Assembly (NCBI RefSeq): GCF_902506425.1
Contig: NZ_LR732469.1
Location: forward strand, 124,001-188,000
Direction of reading: 5' to 3'
DNA length: 64,000 bases
From: Novosphingobium sp. 9U
Lineage (GTDB): Bacteria > Pseudomonadota > Alphaproteobacteria > Sphingomonadales > Sphingomonadaceae
Part shown: positions 55,048-61,919 of the stretch, piece after piece
How positions within the stretch are numbered: position 1 is the stretch's first letter
Layout of the letters: every line of letters starts with the position of its first letter
Notes under the pieces: generated by a model
Seen by the model: only the letters and a program-made list of their open reading frames with translations
What the model was told of the DNA's origin: nothing
Databases searched by the model: none
Translations under genes and position numbers: made by a program

Positions 55048-55266
55048 TCAGAGGGGAACGGTCAGGCGGTGGTAGGTGTCCGCCAGGATGGACTTGATCG
55101 CAGCACGTCGACGGTCTCGAGCCTCACGGCACTTGCGACAGTCGGACGTGCGCCGGTCAGGCTTGGACCGGTCCATGTAGAAGCGTTGGAGCGGCTGCGC
55201 CGTGGAGCACACGAAACACCACTTGAACCCCGGCGGGACCGGGACAGGGACATTGCGGCGGGGCAT
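55048..55266 (-). CDS. Small zinc-ribbon-like (CxxC...CxxC) phage-type protein
   Basis: A 72-residue protein starting at the ATG at 55266 (MPRRNVPVPVPPGFKWCFVC). The second pair is SDCRKCREARDRRRAA. Similar layout to the protein at 54040 (WCFVC / FCFRC, FYMDR / FAIDR), indicating paralogues. A repeated 19-bp motif (55281-55299) lies immediately upstream. A TTG start at 55293 would add nine residues. Confidence 0.7.
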   Translation of the reverse strand: MPRRNVPVPVPPGFKWCFVCSTAQPLQRFYMDRSKPDRRTSDCRKCREARDRRRAAIKSILADTYHRLTVPL

Positions 55267-55280
55267 GTCAGGATGAGGGC

Positions 55281-55386
55281 GTAAAGGCCCCAAAACGGAC
55301 CGTGGGAGAGCGGAAGGTGCGCCGAGGGTAGTCTTACCTACCGCGCCCTTTCACCCCTCACTTTCAATCCGTTTTGGAGCCTTTAC
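55281..55386. repeat. 19-bp inverted repeat pair around an intergenic segment
   Basis: TCCGTTTTGGGGCCTTTAC on the minus strand (55281-55299) and TCCGTTTTGGAGCCTTTAC on the plus strand (55368-55386), one mismatch, facing outward. A third copy is at 60172-60190. They may be phage-type promoters, protein-binding sites or duplication scars. Confidence 0.65.
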
Positions 55387-55556
55387 TGCTTACGAGCCAA
55401 AGGCTGCGCTCGAACAGGATAGAGCGCGCACGGCACGCCTAGACAGCCAGCGACCTGTTCTCGCCACGTACCAGGAACGAGCGGGTCGTAGACGCACTCC
55501 TTGCACTTGGCGTCGATGGCCGCACGCAGGGAAGCCCGAGGGCTGTTCGTGGTCAT
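55383..55556 (-). CDS. 57-residue Cys-rich phage-type protein
   Basis: An ATG at 55556 opens 57 codons ending TAA at 55383. It overlaps the upstream stop as ATGA. The protein has RAAIDAKCKECVYD, GTWREQVAGC and PCALYPVRAQP, a four-cysteine layout (CxxC ... C-x4-5-C followed by LYPVR) that I recognise from many small phage and prophage proteins of unknown function. Probably zinc-binding. Confidence 0.75.
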   Translation of the reverse strand: MTTNSPRASLRAAIDAKCKECVYDPLVPGTWREQVAGCLGVPCALYPVRAQPLARKQ

Positions 55557-55744
55557 GTTTCGCGATTGAAGAAGTGCGCACGGTGGGCGCAGTCGACGTA
55601 GGTCGTTTGCGTCAGGCCATTGCCGAGGTCGACCTCGACCACGTCTTCCGGCGGCAAAGCGCCGCGAAAGCGGCTGAAGTCGTTCCCGTCCAGGTCGTCG
55701 GTCTCCGACTTCCAGCTGGTCACGTGAGTGGGGGTATCAGGCAT
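55553..55744 (-). CDS. Small acidic phage-type protein
   Basis: A 63-residue acidic protein, with segments MPDTPTHVTSWKSETDDLDG and VVEVDLGNGLTQTTYVDCAH. Translationally coupled to the following 57-residue gene. No family recognised. Confidence 0.55.
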   Translation of the reverse strand: MPDTPTHVTSWKSETDDLDGNDFSRFRGALPPEDVVEVDLGNGLTQTTYVDCAHRAHFFNRET

Positions 55745-55801
55745 GAGGGTCTTTCGTGTGCCCCTCCAGGCGGACCTAGAGGGGCTTGAGGTTGCTTAGG
55801 G

Positions 55802-56125
55802 TCAGCCCCTGCCGATGCCCGGCTTGAACTCGCCAGGGTCCAGAAGGGGTCTGCGGAGGTCAGCCGGGGACGGCTCGGGGGTGGTGGGTTCTGGTGGGGG
55901 CGCTGGGGGCTCCGGCAGTCGTCGAAGGACCGGCGCGGGCTCGGCAGGGAGCCGGAGAATCGGAGTCCCCATATCGACCCGCACCAACCCGTCCGGCAGT
56001 GTCGTCTCGGACTGCTGGTGCCGCTCAGCGAAGTGGCCGGAGGCGGGATCGTAAGGGTTCGGCCCGGTGTCGATGGGTCGACGTGGTCGGCTCACCCATC
56101 CCCGTGATGGGGAGTAGTGGGCCAT
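55802..56125 (-). CDS. Proline-rich phage-type protein
   Basis: A 107-residue protein whose C-terminal half is proline-rich (LPEPPAPPPEPTTPEPSPAD). The ATG overlaps the upstream stop as TAATG. Function unknown; such segments are common in virion-associated proteins, but that is only a hint. Confidence 0.6.
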   Translation of the reverse strand: MAHYSPSRGWVSRPRRPIDTGPNPYDPASGHFAERHQQSETTLPDGLVRVDMGTPILRLPAEPAPVLRRLPEPPAPPPEPTTPEPSPADLRRPLLDPGEFKPGIGRG

Positions 56126-56889
56126 TAGCCGAGATGGTTGCGGCGATTGCTCGCGAAGGCGCTGGCAAGACGTTCGATCTCTTCTTCTTCCAGCTTCCCA
56201 GCCGCACGCTCTTTCGCTGCCGACATGATGCGCAGCTGCGATTGCACAGCCTTGTGGTCCTGCACCGCCTGGTAGCGCGCACGTTGCAACCGGCGGTCGC
56301 CCTCGACGCCATCCAGCGCCCCGATGTGACGGACGATCTCCGCATGCCGCAGTTCTAAAGCGCGTCGGTTAGGACCGTCGACGCTGTAGACAGGCTTATT
56401 CACCTTGCCGCCCGTGTCCGGATCGTCGACCACATCCCATCGGGTCACGTCACCCAGCTGGGTCATGATGCCATCGGCTTCGCCTTGGAGTTTTTCCAGG
56501 TCCCGCTGGAGGTCGAAGGCTGCTCGCTGGTACGCGTTGGCACCCGCGCCGAGACCCAAGCGCACCCGCAGGCCCAGCGAATTCTTGCGCATGGCCTCAA
56601 GTGCCAGTTCGCTTTCCTTGCGGTCCCGAGCCTCTCCTGCCGGAATGCCGACGAGCTTCTGTTCGACCTCCGCGCGCATGCCATCGGGAAGCATTCGCGC
56701 GGTGAAACGCTCAGGCGTCTTGAACCCGCCTTCCCCACTGATGGGGCTCGGCGTGTTGTACGGGTCGAAGTTGGTGATGGAGTCCGCGAGTTCCTGATCT
56801 TCAGGCGCGATGTCGTAAGACTCGAGCGTGACGTTGCTGCCGGTGGTGTCGGCGGTCAGAGGAGCGAGGGGAGTTTCGTCAATGTGCAT
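56125..56889 (-). CDS. Hypothetical phage-type protein, first gene of the minus operon
   Basis: A 254-residue soluble, mostly helical protein. It has an acidic N-terminus (TLESYDIAPEDQELADSITN), charged helices with coiled-coil character at about 125-145 (AAFDLQRDLEKLQGEADGIM) and 205-245 (RYQAVQDHKAVQSQLRIMSA). No family recognised. In podoviruses an intermediate-size internal protein often precedes the giant one, but here several small genes intervene. Confidence 0.65.
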   Translation of the reverse strand: MHIDETPLAPLTADTTGSNVTLESYDIAPEDQELADSITNFDPYNTPSPISGEGGFKTPERFTARMLPDGMRAEVEQKLVGIPAGEARDRKESELALEAMRKNSLGLRVRLGLGAGANAYQRAAFDLQRDLEKLQGEADGIMTQLGDVTRWDVVDDPDTGGKVNKPVYSVDGPNRRALELRHAEIVRHIGALDGVEGDRRLQRARYQAVQDHKAVQSQLRIMSAAKERAAGKLEEEEIERLASAFASNRRNHLG

Positions 56890-57279
56890 GGGTAGGCTTT
56901 CGCAAGAACGCGCCTCACCCGAAGGTTATCTGAGAGAGGCGCAAGGATGCTGGCAGACGCCAGCGGTGGGCCATCGGGCCAGGAGGGGCACGACGGGTCT
57001 TTGCTTCACCGCGAGGTGAAGCGAAGCTGATGGGGTGTGGTGCGCCCTAGCGTGCCCCTCCGGACACCAGAGCGCACCACAAGGGACCTCGACCCGTTCG
57101 ACGACGGGGAGGTCTACCTATATCGAATTCGTGATTACCCGACGTACCATCAGCCGAGTATTATGTTCTGAAGCGCTTACCGGCTTCAACGAGCGCGCGC
57201 TCGATGTCGATGTTCATGTTACACGGCTATGCAGCAGCGCATCCATGATGTACTTCATTGATGTTTACAGGGGGGAAAC
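56890..57279. other. Divergent intergenic region between the phage-type operon and a secreted-protein gene
   Basis: No gene is supported. Contains a compact hairpin at 57003-57022 (GCTTCACC / GGTGAAGC, GCGA loop) without a T-run, and a locally more A+T-rich stretch (57120-57280) that should hold the promoter of the gene at 57280. The promoter for the minus operon must also lie here. Confidence 0.5.
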
Positions 57280-58026
57280 ATGTTAAAGAAGGTATGCTTT
57301 GCTGCATTGTTTCTAACGCCGACGTTGGCTTCGGCGCAAACACGCGAGCAACTCCGGCAGCAGCTAGAAGAAACTCGCGCTCAAATCAGAGAGGCCGAGG
57401 CCGCCGGGGTTGACCCGGCTGTGATTGCATCTTTGCGCGAGACCATGAATGACGTTGAGCAGTCGCTCAATGAGGACGATCAAGCAGAGGCGGAGCTTGC
57501 ACAGCAGCCGCAGCCAGCCCTTTCATCGGACACCACAGCGCCCACGACGCAGGAGAAGGCCGCTACTGCCGAGAAGATACCATACGAGATCGGCGGGTCT
57601 CTGGGGCTGCTAGTCATGGTGCCCCTAGTTCCGGAGAGTGAGAACGCAGCTGTGCAGCTCCACACCAACTTCTTCTACTGTGGAGGAGATATAAAGCTTT
57701 CCTACTCGCTCCAGCCAGTACCGACGCGAAATCTGCACGAAGTTCAGTTCCGCGGCATGATCACAGCGCCTGACGGCTCGCGGGTTCCGTTCGATTTCGG
57801 CTCTGCTAGACATGTAGAGGGGCATCATCTTGGTTGTGGTTCGCAAGCGCGCACCGTCGACCACATAAGTAGGTTTGGCGACGTCGCAAAATACTCAGCT
57901 ATGCTCGACGGCCTCCGAGGTAGCGAAGTTAATTACATCAAGACGTTCCTAGGCAAGTTCTTCGTCTCGCCGTACCCGGCCCCCTGGCCTCCAGGAACAA
58001 TTGGTGCGCCGATGCAGAAGCCGTGA
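57280..58026 (+). CDS. Secreted hypothetical protein with coiled coil
   Basis: A 248-residue protein with a GGGGGGA ribosome binding site and a signal peptide (residues 1-19, CFAALFLTPTLASAQ). A charged coiled coil follows (about 20-65, QLRQQLEETRAQIREAEAAG), then a linker and a globular domain with Cys in FFYCGGDIKLSYS and HLGCGSQART. No family recognised. It is codirectional with no other gene and may be a moron-type cargo gene of the element. Confidence 0.7.
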   Translation: MLKKVCFAALFLTPTLASAQTREQLRQQLEETRAQIREAEAAGVDPAVIASLRETMNDVEQSLNEDDQAEAELAQQPQPALSSDTTAPTTQEKAATAEKIPYEIGGSLGLLVMVPLVPESENAAVQLHTNFFYCGGDIKLSYSLQPVPTRNLHEVQFRGMITAPDGSRVPFDFGSARHVEGHHLGCGSQARTVDHISRFGDVAKYSAMLDGLRGSEVNYIKTFLGKFFVSPYPAPWPPGTIGAPMQKP

Positions 58027-58110
58027 GCGTCAGCCGGAACTGTCGTCCGCCGTCTCCCTTCAGCCCATACGCCATCTACAATCAATCGAGCCCCTCACCA
58101 ACACGTTGCC
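58027..58110 (-). pseudogene. Remnant of a second copy of the winged-helix gene at 58971
   Basis: On the minus strand the segment reads GLKGDGGRQFRLTLTA with in-frame stops just before it. It matches SLKGNGRRQFRLTPRG of the gene at 58971-59402; DNA identity is clear to the eye over about 75 bp (for example CGGAACTGTCG in both). No usable start or full frame remains, so it is a decayed duplicate. Confidence 0.55.
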
Positions 58111-58143
58111 AGCATGGGACGGCTTAGATTTGACCCAAAGTTC

Positions 58144-58168
58144 CTCTCTTCCAAGGGTGGGTGATATT
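58144..58168. repeat. Repeated element motif, copy 2
   Basis: CTCTCTTCC followed by AAGGGTGGGTGATATT. Related copies at 49772-49798 (copy 1) and 58989-59012 (copy 3, inside the 3' end of the gene at 58971). This copy lies 75 bp before the DUF6771-like gene. Confidence 0.55.
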
Positions 58169-58242
58169 TCGAGAAAACGAGAAAGGGTAGGCCGACGCCT
58201 CTGATCTTGACGAATGTTCCGCATTCGTTCCATAGAAGGGGC

Positions 58243-58434
58243 ATGCCCGCGCTCGACACTCACACCCTCTCCGAAGCCATCCTAGCTGCTCCTCCGTGGG
58301 CTCTTATAGGCGTTACAATGCCAGATGAGCGGATGCGGCTGAGGGCTGCCGATGGGCTTGCCCAGGCCATTGTGGAGCAGCTGGAGCAGGAGGAAGACGA
58401 GGGCGGGCCGGAGCAGCTTGTGCTCCCCATCTAG
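58243..58434 (+). CDS. DUF6771-like small protein
   Basis: A 63-residue protein starting at the ATG at 58243. The segment LSEAILAAPPWALIGVTMPD followed by ERMRLRAADGLAQAIVEQL matches the small DUF6771 family found mainly in sphingomonads; the function is unknown. AGAAGGGG precedes the start. Its stop overlaps that of the convergent gene at 58431. Confidence 0.75.
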   Translation: MPALDTHTLSEAILAAPPWALIGVTMPDERMRLRAADGLAQAIVEQLEQEEDEGGPEQLVLPI

Positions 58435-58619
58435 CCGATGATGCGCGGCTTCGACGCTGTAGCCTTGGTCACACCGGAACTAAGCTGATCTGCGCGGGCA
58501 TCGCACTCACGCGCAAGGTCCTTCAGGCGGTTGATAGTCAAAGGGTCGCCGGCGCTTGTCACTAGACGGCGACACCTTGCAGCCATTGCGCGGAGAGTGC
58601 CGGGTTCGTCTTCAATCAC
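58431..58619 (-). CDS. Small hypothetical helical protein
   Basis: A 62-residue protein from a GTG at 58619 with AGGTGGGAGG just upstream. Segments TLRAMAARCRRLVTSAGDPL and NRLKDLARECDARADQL resemble small sphingomonad proteins with paired helices. No function is known. TTG codons nearby are alternative starts. Confidence 0.55.
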   Translation of the reverse strand: MIEDEPGTLRAMAARCRRLVTSAGDPLTINRLKDLARECDARADQLSSGVTKATASKPRIIG

Positions 58620-58749
58620 CAATGCCTCCCACCTTAACAATGATTAAAGTCGGATGCGGACGAGATGGTTCCGGTGATCACTAGTAATTGGAGGAAAGGA
58701 GCGGGTGGTGGTATCCTGCCCCTCTCCCTCCTGTATCCTGAGGCGTCCT

Positions 58750-58962
58750 ATGGTCTTCCGCAAGACACGAGAGAACACCGCAGTCACCCTACCGCTGGAC
58801 GTGGTGCTGGAGTTGATCAAGGGGACGAGGGGAGAGCCCGTGTCTTTTGGGACAATGGCTCTGCTCCAGGTAGATGTGGGACACGCCATCTGCAGCCTGC
58901 CGGTGGAGCCTGAGGTGGCTGAGTCTATCTTCAGGGAGACCTTCGGCTGCGAGGTCTCCTAA
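58750..58962 (+). CDS. Small hypothetical protein
   Basis: A 70-residue protein from the ATG at 58750, GAGGCG upstream. It contains NTAVTLPLDVVLELIKGTRG and GHAICSLPVEPEVAESIFRE. No family recognised. Its stop is followed by tandem CCTAAG(G/A)TATA repeats (58958-58968, 58970-58980), which also carry the stop of the convergent gene. Confidence 0.5.
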   Translation: MVFRKTRENTAVTLPLDVVLELIKGTRGEPVSFGTMALLQVDVGHAICSLPVEPEVAESIFRETFGCEVS

Positions 58963-58970
58963 GGTATACC

Positions 58971-59402
58971 CTAAGATATAACCCGCCCCCGAGGATGGGT
59001 GATAATTCGAGAGCCTGCCGAGGCAACGTCACCCACGCCCATATTCCGAATGATTTCACGGCCCCTCGGCGTCAGGCGGAACTGTCGCCTGCCGTTCCCT
59101 TTCAGGCTCCGCTCTGTCAACAACCAGCCGAGCCCCATCTCCGACGACCTGCGCTCCGCGAGGAACAGCTTGCAGCTCTGCCTGAGGCTCTTTGTCCCGA
59201 GGTTCGGTGCTTTTGCCTCGAAGTCCGCGAAGGTAGCCGGTGCGCCCTCTAGGTCAGCCTGGGCGACCGCGAGGAAGAACCCCACTTGCCCCAGCGTCAC
59301 CCGGTCGGGAGCATCGGCAGCATTAGGCAGCATGGCTCTAGCAAGTGCGGCGAAGTCATGCAGGCGGGTGCGCAGCAGCTTATCGAAACCGTCTCTGGCC
59401 AT
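58971..59402 (-). CDS. Probable winged-helix protein
   Basis: A 143-residue protein. It shows RVTLGQVGFFLAVAQADLEG, a helical recognition-like segment (LGTKSLRQSCKLFLAERRSS) and a wing-like region GNGRRQFRLTPRGREIIRNM typical of MarR-like folds (LTxxG). Likely a DNA-binding regulator of the element; its target is unknown. A decayed partial duplicate lies at 58027-58110. The chosen ATG has GGAG directly adjacent, so the start may be internal. Confidence 0.65.
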   Translation of the reverse strand: MARDGFDKLLRTRLHDFAALARAMLPNAADAPDRVTLGQVGFFLAVAQADLEGAPATFADFEAKAPNLGTKSLRQSCKLFLAERRSSEMGLGWLLTERSLKGNGRRQFRLTPRGREIIRNMGVGDVASAGSRIITHPRGRVIS

Positions 59403-59536
59403 CTCCGTCGACTACACGCAGGCTTGATGCTCTACAGTGGTCCAGACGCAAGTTGCTTAGCCCGGCGCGGCCTGCGTTGCGTGTCGAAGCTTGCTCCGAG
59501 GGGAACACGCCCTGAATAGCGACTGCAGAACGACTT

Positions 59537-59926
59537 TCAGGCGGCCCGCCGGGCGGTGCTAGGGGCGGCAGAGTTCCCCATGATCACAGCAATCGTACCT
59601 TCGGCAGCGTCTAGGCATGCGCGATACAGCTTCCTGCCACCAACCTCGATGACCTCGGTGCAATTGGCGTCCACCATCTCCTCTAGGCGACGGCGGATTG
59701 TGTCTGTTGAATATGCGCCGCAAAGCCGGTCAGCTATGTATTGGACGTTGGTCCACGGGTTTGAGGTGTAGAAGACCTCCGCGAGTGCAATGCCAATTTC
59801 TAGACGGCATGCGTGTCCTGCGGCTCCAACCCACACGCGTCGGAGCGCCTGGGTAGCAGCAAGCTTTTCGCGGGCGGCCCGGTGGCACCTTTCGCGCTCG
59901 CGCAACTGATCACAATTGAGCCGCAT
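59537..59926 (-). CDS. Probable winged-helix regulator
   Basis: A 129-residue protein. After a basic N-terminus, LEIGIALAEVFYTSNPWTNV leads to a helix-turn-helix-like segment, QYIADRLCGAYSTDTIRRRL, then the wing VIEVGGRKLYRACLDAA. It resembles small sphingomonad winged-helix proteins. The 70 bp upstream are A+T-rich with TACCCTAAG (59972), a 9-mer shared with 58967-58975. Candidate regulator of integration or maintenance genes. Confidence 0.65.
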   Translation of the reverse strand: MRLNCDQLRERERCHRAAREKLAATQALRRVWVGAAGHACRLEIGIALAEVFYTSNPWTNVQYIADRLCGAYSTDTIRRRLEEMVDANCTEVIEVGGRKLYRACLDAAEGTIAVIMGNSAAPSTARRAA

Positions 59927-60171
59927 TCCCGTTCCCCCGTCCTACGGCTACTCTGAATAACCGATACGTTACCCTAAGTCACTGAAAATGAACGTCCATT
60001 AACCCGAATAGCCTGCTAACGGAGCCGTCTCGCCAAGGCGGCAACGTCTGAGAGGACCTCCAGGGTCGAGCAGCCACCCGCAGCACCTGCGTTCAAAAAC
60101 GGGAGAAGAGAGACCACGCGGGCTAAGAGTGGGGCTCACGTACCTCGGAGGCACCTGCACGCGTTCTATAA

Positions 60172-60206
60172 TCCGTTTTGAGGCCTTTACGGCCCCATCC
60201 TGACCT
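60172..60206. repeat. Third copy of the 19-bp motif, extended to 35 bp
   Basis: TCCGTTTTGAGGCCTTTAC followed by GGCCCCATCCTGACCT. The extension matches the leader of the zinc-ribbon-like gene at 55048-55266 in reverse orientation (31 of 35 positions by eye). It ends at the integrase stop codon. Confidence 0.6.
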
Positions 60207-61641
60207 ATCGGGCTGGGCAGGCGAGAACGGGATAGGACAGGAGCGCCACAATCTCAGCCTTGCGGTGGATGGACACGCCCTGCCCGTAAGTCCCGAACGT
60301 GATGCCCTTCTTCTCGTGCCCGACAATCTGCGCGACCTCAGTCTCCGGGATGCTGGCGGCTTCCCACTGCGCCACGGCGTTCTTGCGGAAGGAGTGGAAC
60401 GCCTTGGCCCGTTCGGTGAAACCGAGGGCTTGCTTAAAGCGGGTAAAGTCCCGCCCCGCGTCCGCACCGGCTTTCTTGCCGGGACCCTCGGGATTGAAGT
60501 TGGGCCAGATGCGGTCCGTGAGCTTTTCACCGCGCTGGGTGAATAGCCCGGCGATGGCGGGGTGCACCGGCACCACCCGCTCGCCCGCAGGTGTCTTCGC
60601 ATCCTTGATGTCGAACACGGGGACGCCCTCAATCTCCCGCAGGTTCCCCCAGGTCAGCCCTGCAATCTCGTCCAGCCGCATGCCACTGTGCAGCGCGACA
60701 AGCATGACCTCTCGCAGGTCGGCGCGCTTCGGCCCCGGATCGAACAGCCGCTTCAGCTCCTCAGGCTCCCATGGCCGATAGCCCTTCACGTTCACCCCGG
60801 CCCGCAGGCGTGCGCGATGCCCTGTGAATGGGTTGCGCCCCTCGGCATAGCCCCGCTCGCTCGCCCACTCCCACAAAGCTTGCAGGGTCGCGGCGTGGCG
60901 GTTGCGCGTGGCGTCCGACAAGCCCTTGTCCCGGCCTCCATAGGTGCGCTGCAGGTCATCCCAGGACATGGCGCGGGCGGCGGGAGAGCGAGCCCAAGAG
61001 CCGTCCAAGTGCCGCAAGGCATCCATGAACCTGGCAGCGTCTGGTCGCTCGATCCCTCGGATCGGTCGATCCTTCCAGTACCCAGCGAACAAAGCGAACG
61101 TGGCTCGCTTCTGCTGCTCGGTGTTGCTCTCTTTCAAGCCGCTCCGCGTCTTCCAGAGCTTCATGTAATCGGCAGCAAGTTGGCTGAACGATGGCTCGAA
61201 CTGATGCCGCACCGCAGGCTTGCGACCCAGAACAGCAACGCGAGCGTCCTCCAGTGCAGCCAAGCGCGCAGAAGCCTCAGGCCCGGCTTCCTCGTCCTCC
61301 GGGATCGCGTCGGCTATCTTGCCAATCTCGTAGTCAATGCCAGCATCTATCGGGTCCTCTCCAGCGACATGCACCACAAACCGCCCCGCAGACGCCGCTT
61401 GCAGTGTCTCCTCGTAGACCCGCCGGAGGTTCGCGCGCTCGTCCTTCGCAAGCCCTTCACGCCCTGCCCACTCGACCCGGAGCCCGGCTTCCCAGGCGTC
61501 CGCCTCCACCTGCGCCACCTTCCGGCTGGTCGACGTGAGGGTTCGATAGAGGAACTCACGGTTGTCGTAGGAGGCTCTTAGGGCGGTCGGGATGCGCACC
61601 TTCGCCTCGAAGCGATTATGCCGGGCGCGGAGGGATGCCAT
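60205..61641 (-). CDS. int: Tyrosine recombinase / integrase
   Basis: A 478-residue site-specific recombinase. It has an N-terminal arm-binding/SAM-like region (residues 1-265, with RARHNRFEAKVRIP at the start) and a catalytic domain with R322 (HSGMRLDEIAGL), K350 (DAKTPAGERVV), H416-x2-R419 (FHSFRKN), H442 (GHEKKG) and nucleophile Y452 (TFGTYG). Transcribed inward from the right end; the arm repeats and attR lie directly upstream, so it may regulate itself. It recombines within tRNA-Gln. No excisionase was recognised. Confidence 0.96.
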   Translation of the reverse strand: MASLRARHNRFEAKVRIPTALRASYDNREFLYRTLTSTSRKVAQVEADAWEAGLRVEWAGREGLAKDERANLRRVYEETLQAASAGRFVVHVAGEDPIDAGIDYEIGKIADAIPEDEEAGPEASARLAALEDARVAVLGRKPAVRHQFEPSFSQLAADYMKLWKTRSGLKESNTEQQKRATFALFAGYWKDRPIRGIERPDAARFMDALRHLDGSWARSPAARAMSWDDLQRTYGGRDKGLSDATRNRHAATLQALWEWASERGYAEGRNPFTGHRARLRAGVNVKGYRPWEPEELKRLFDPGPKRADLREVMLVALHSGMRLDEIAGLTWGNLREIEGVPVFDIKDAKTPAGERVVPVHPAIAGLFTQRGEKLTDRIWPNFNPEGPGKKAGADAGRDFTRFKQALGFTERAKAFHSFRKNAVAQWEAASIPETEVAQIVGHEKKGITFGTYGQGVSIHRKAEIVALLSYPVLACPAR

Positions 61642-61658
61642 GGGGAACCTCGGGTGTC

Positions 61659-61694
61659 TGTGGGGCAGGTTTGTGGGGCAGCTTTGTGAGGCCG
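61659..61694. repeat. Probable integrase arm-type sites, right end
   Basis: Three direct repeats at exactly 13-bp spacing: TGTGGGGCAG (61659), TGTGGGGCAG (61672), TGTGAGGCCG (61685). The left-end array at 46681-46716 has the same unit, spacing and orientation. They sit between the integrase start and attR. Confidence 0.7.
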
Positions 61695-61756
61695 AACCCC
61701 GCAGAAAACAAGCCTTTCTTTCACCCTCAACGGCTTAGGACCTACTCTGCTCCGGC

Positions 61757-61777
61757 TCCTGCCGCCCCAGCCATCGC
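61757..61777. repeat. attR core
   Basis: Identical over 21 bp to 46613-46633, which spans the tRNA-Gln T stem, acceptor 3' strand and CCA. Marks the right boundary of the element; host-type catabolic genes resume beyond it. Confidence 0.88.
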
Positions 61778-61919
61778 CAAGGCGATATCGCTGTTCTCGC
61801 CAGTCTAGCCGCCGTTCGCGGCCTCCAAATGGACCTGCGAGACCGTTTCGCGGGACCAATGTTCTCCAGCAGAGGCATCGGCGCGAATCACCTGACGCCG
61901 CGGCGGGCTCGAACGCGCG

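Larger units (their letters stand above)
46613..61777. mobile_element. Integrative element in tRNA-Gln, satellite- or prophage-like, about 15.2 kb
   Basis: Bounded by a 21-bp perfect direct repeat (46613-46633 inside the tRNA 3' end; 61757-61777). A tyrosine integrase at the right end is transcribed inward (60205-61641). Sets of three 13-bp-spaced repeats lie just inside each end. Contents include YjzC-family and abortive-infection-like genes near attL, a serine recombinase, a membrane protein, a nine-gene minus-strand phage-type operon ending in a giant internal virion protein, and several small genes including two probable winged-helix proteins. No terminase, portal, capsid, tail or lysis gene was found, and no replication initiator was recognised. 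Confidence 0.9.

Noticed and set aside
58957..58981. Tandem CCTAAG(G/A)TATA repeats as a CRISPR or iteron origin
   Set aside because: Only two units, overlapping the stop codons of two convergent genes; too little to support an origin or array.
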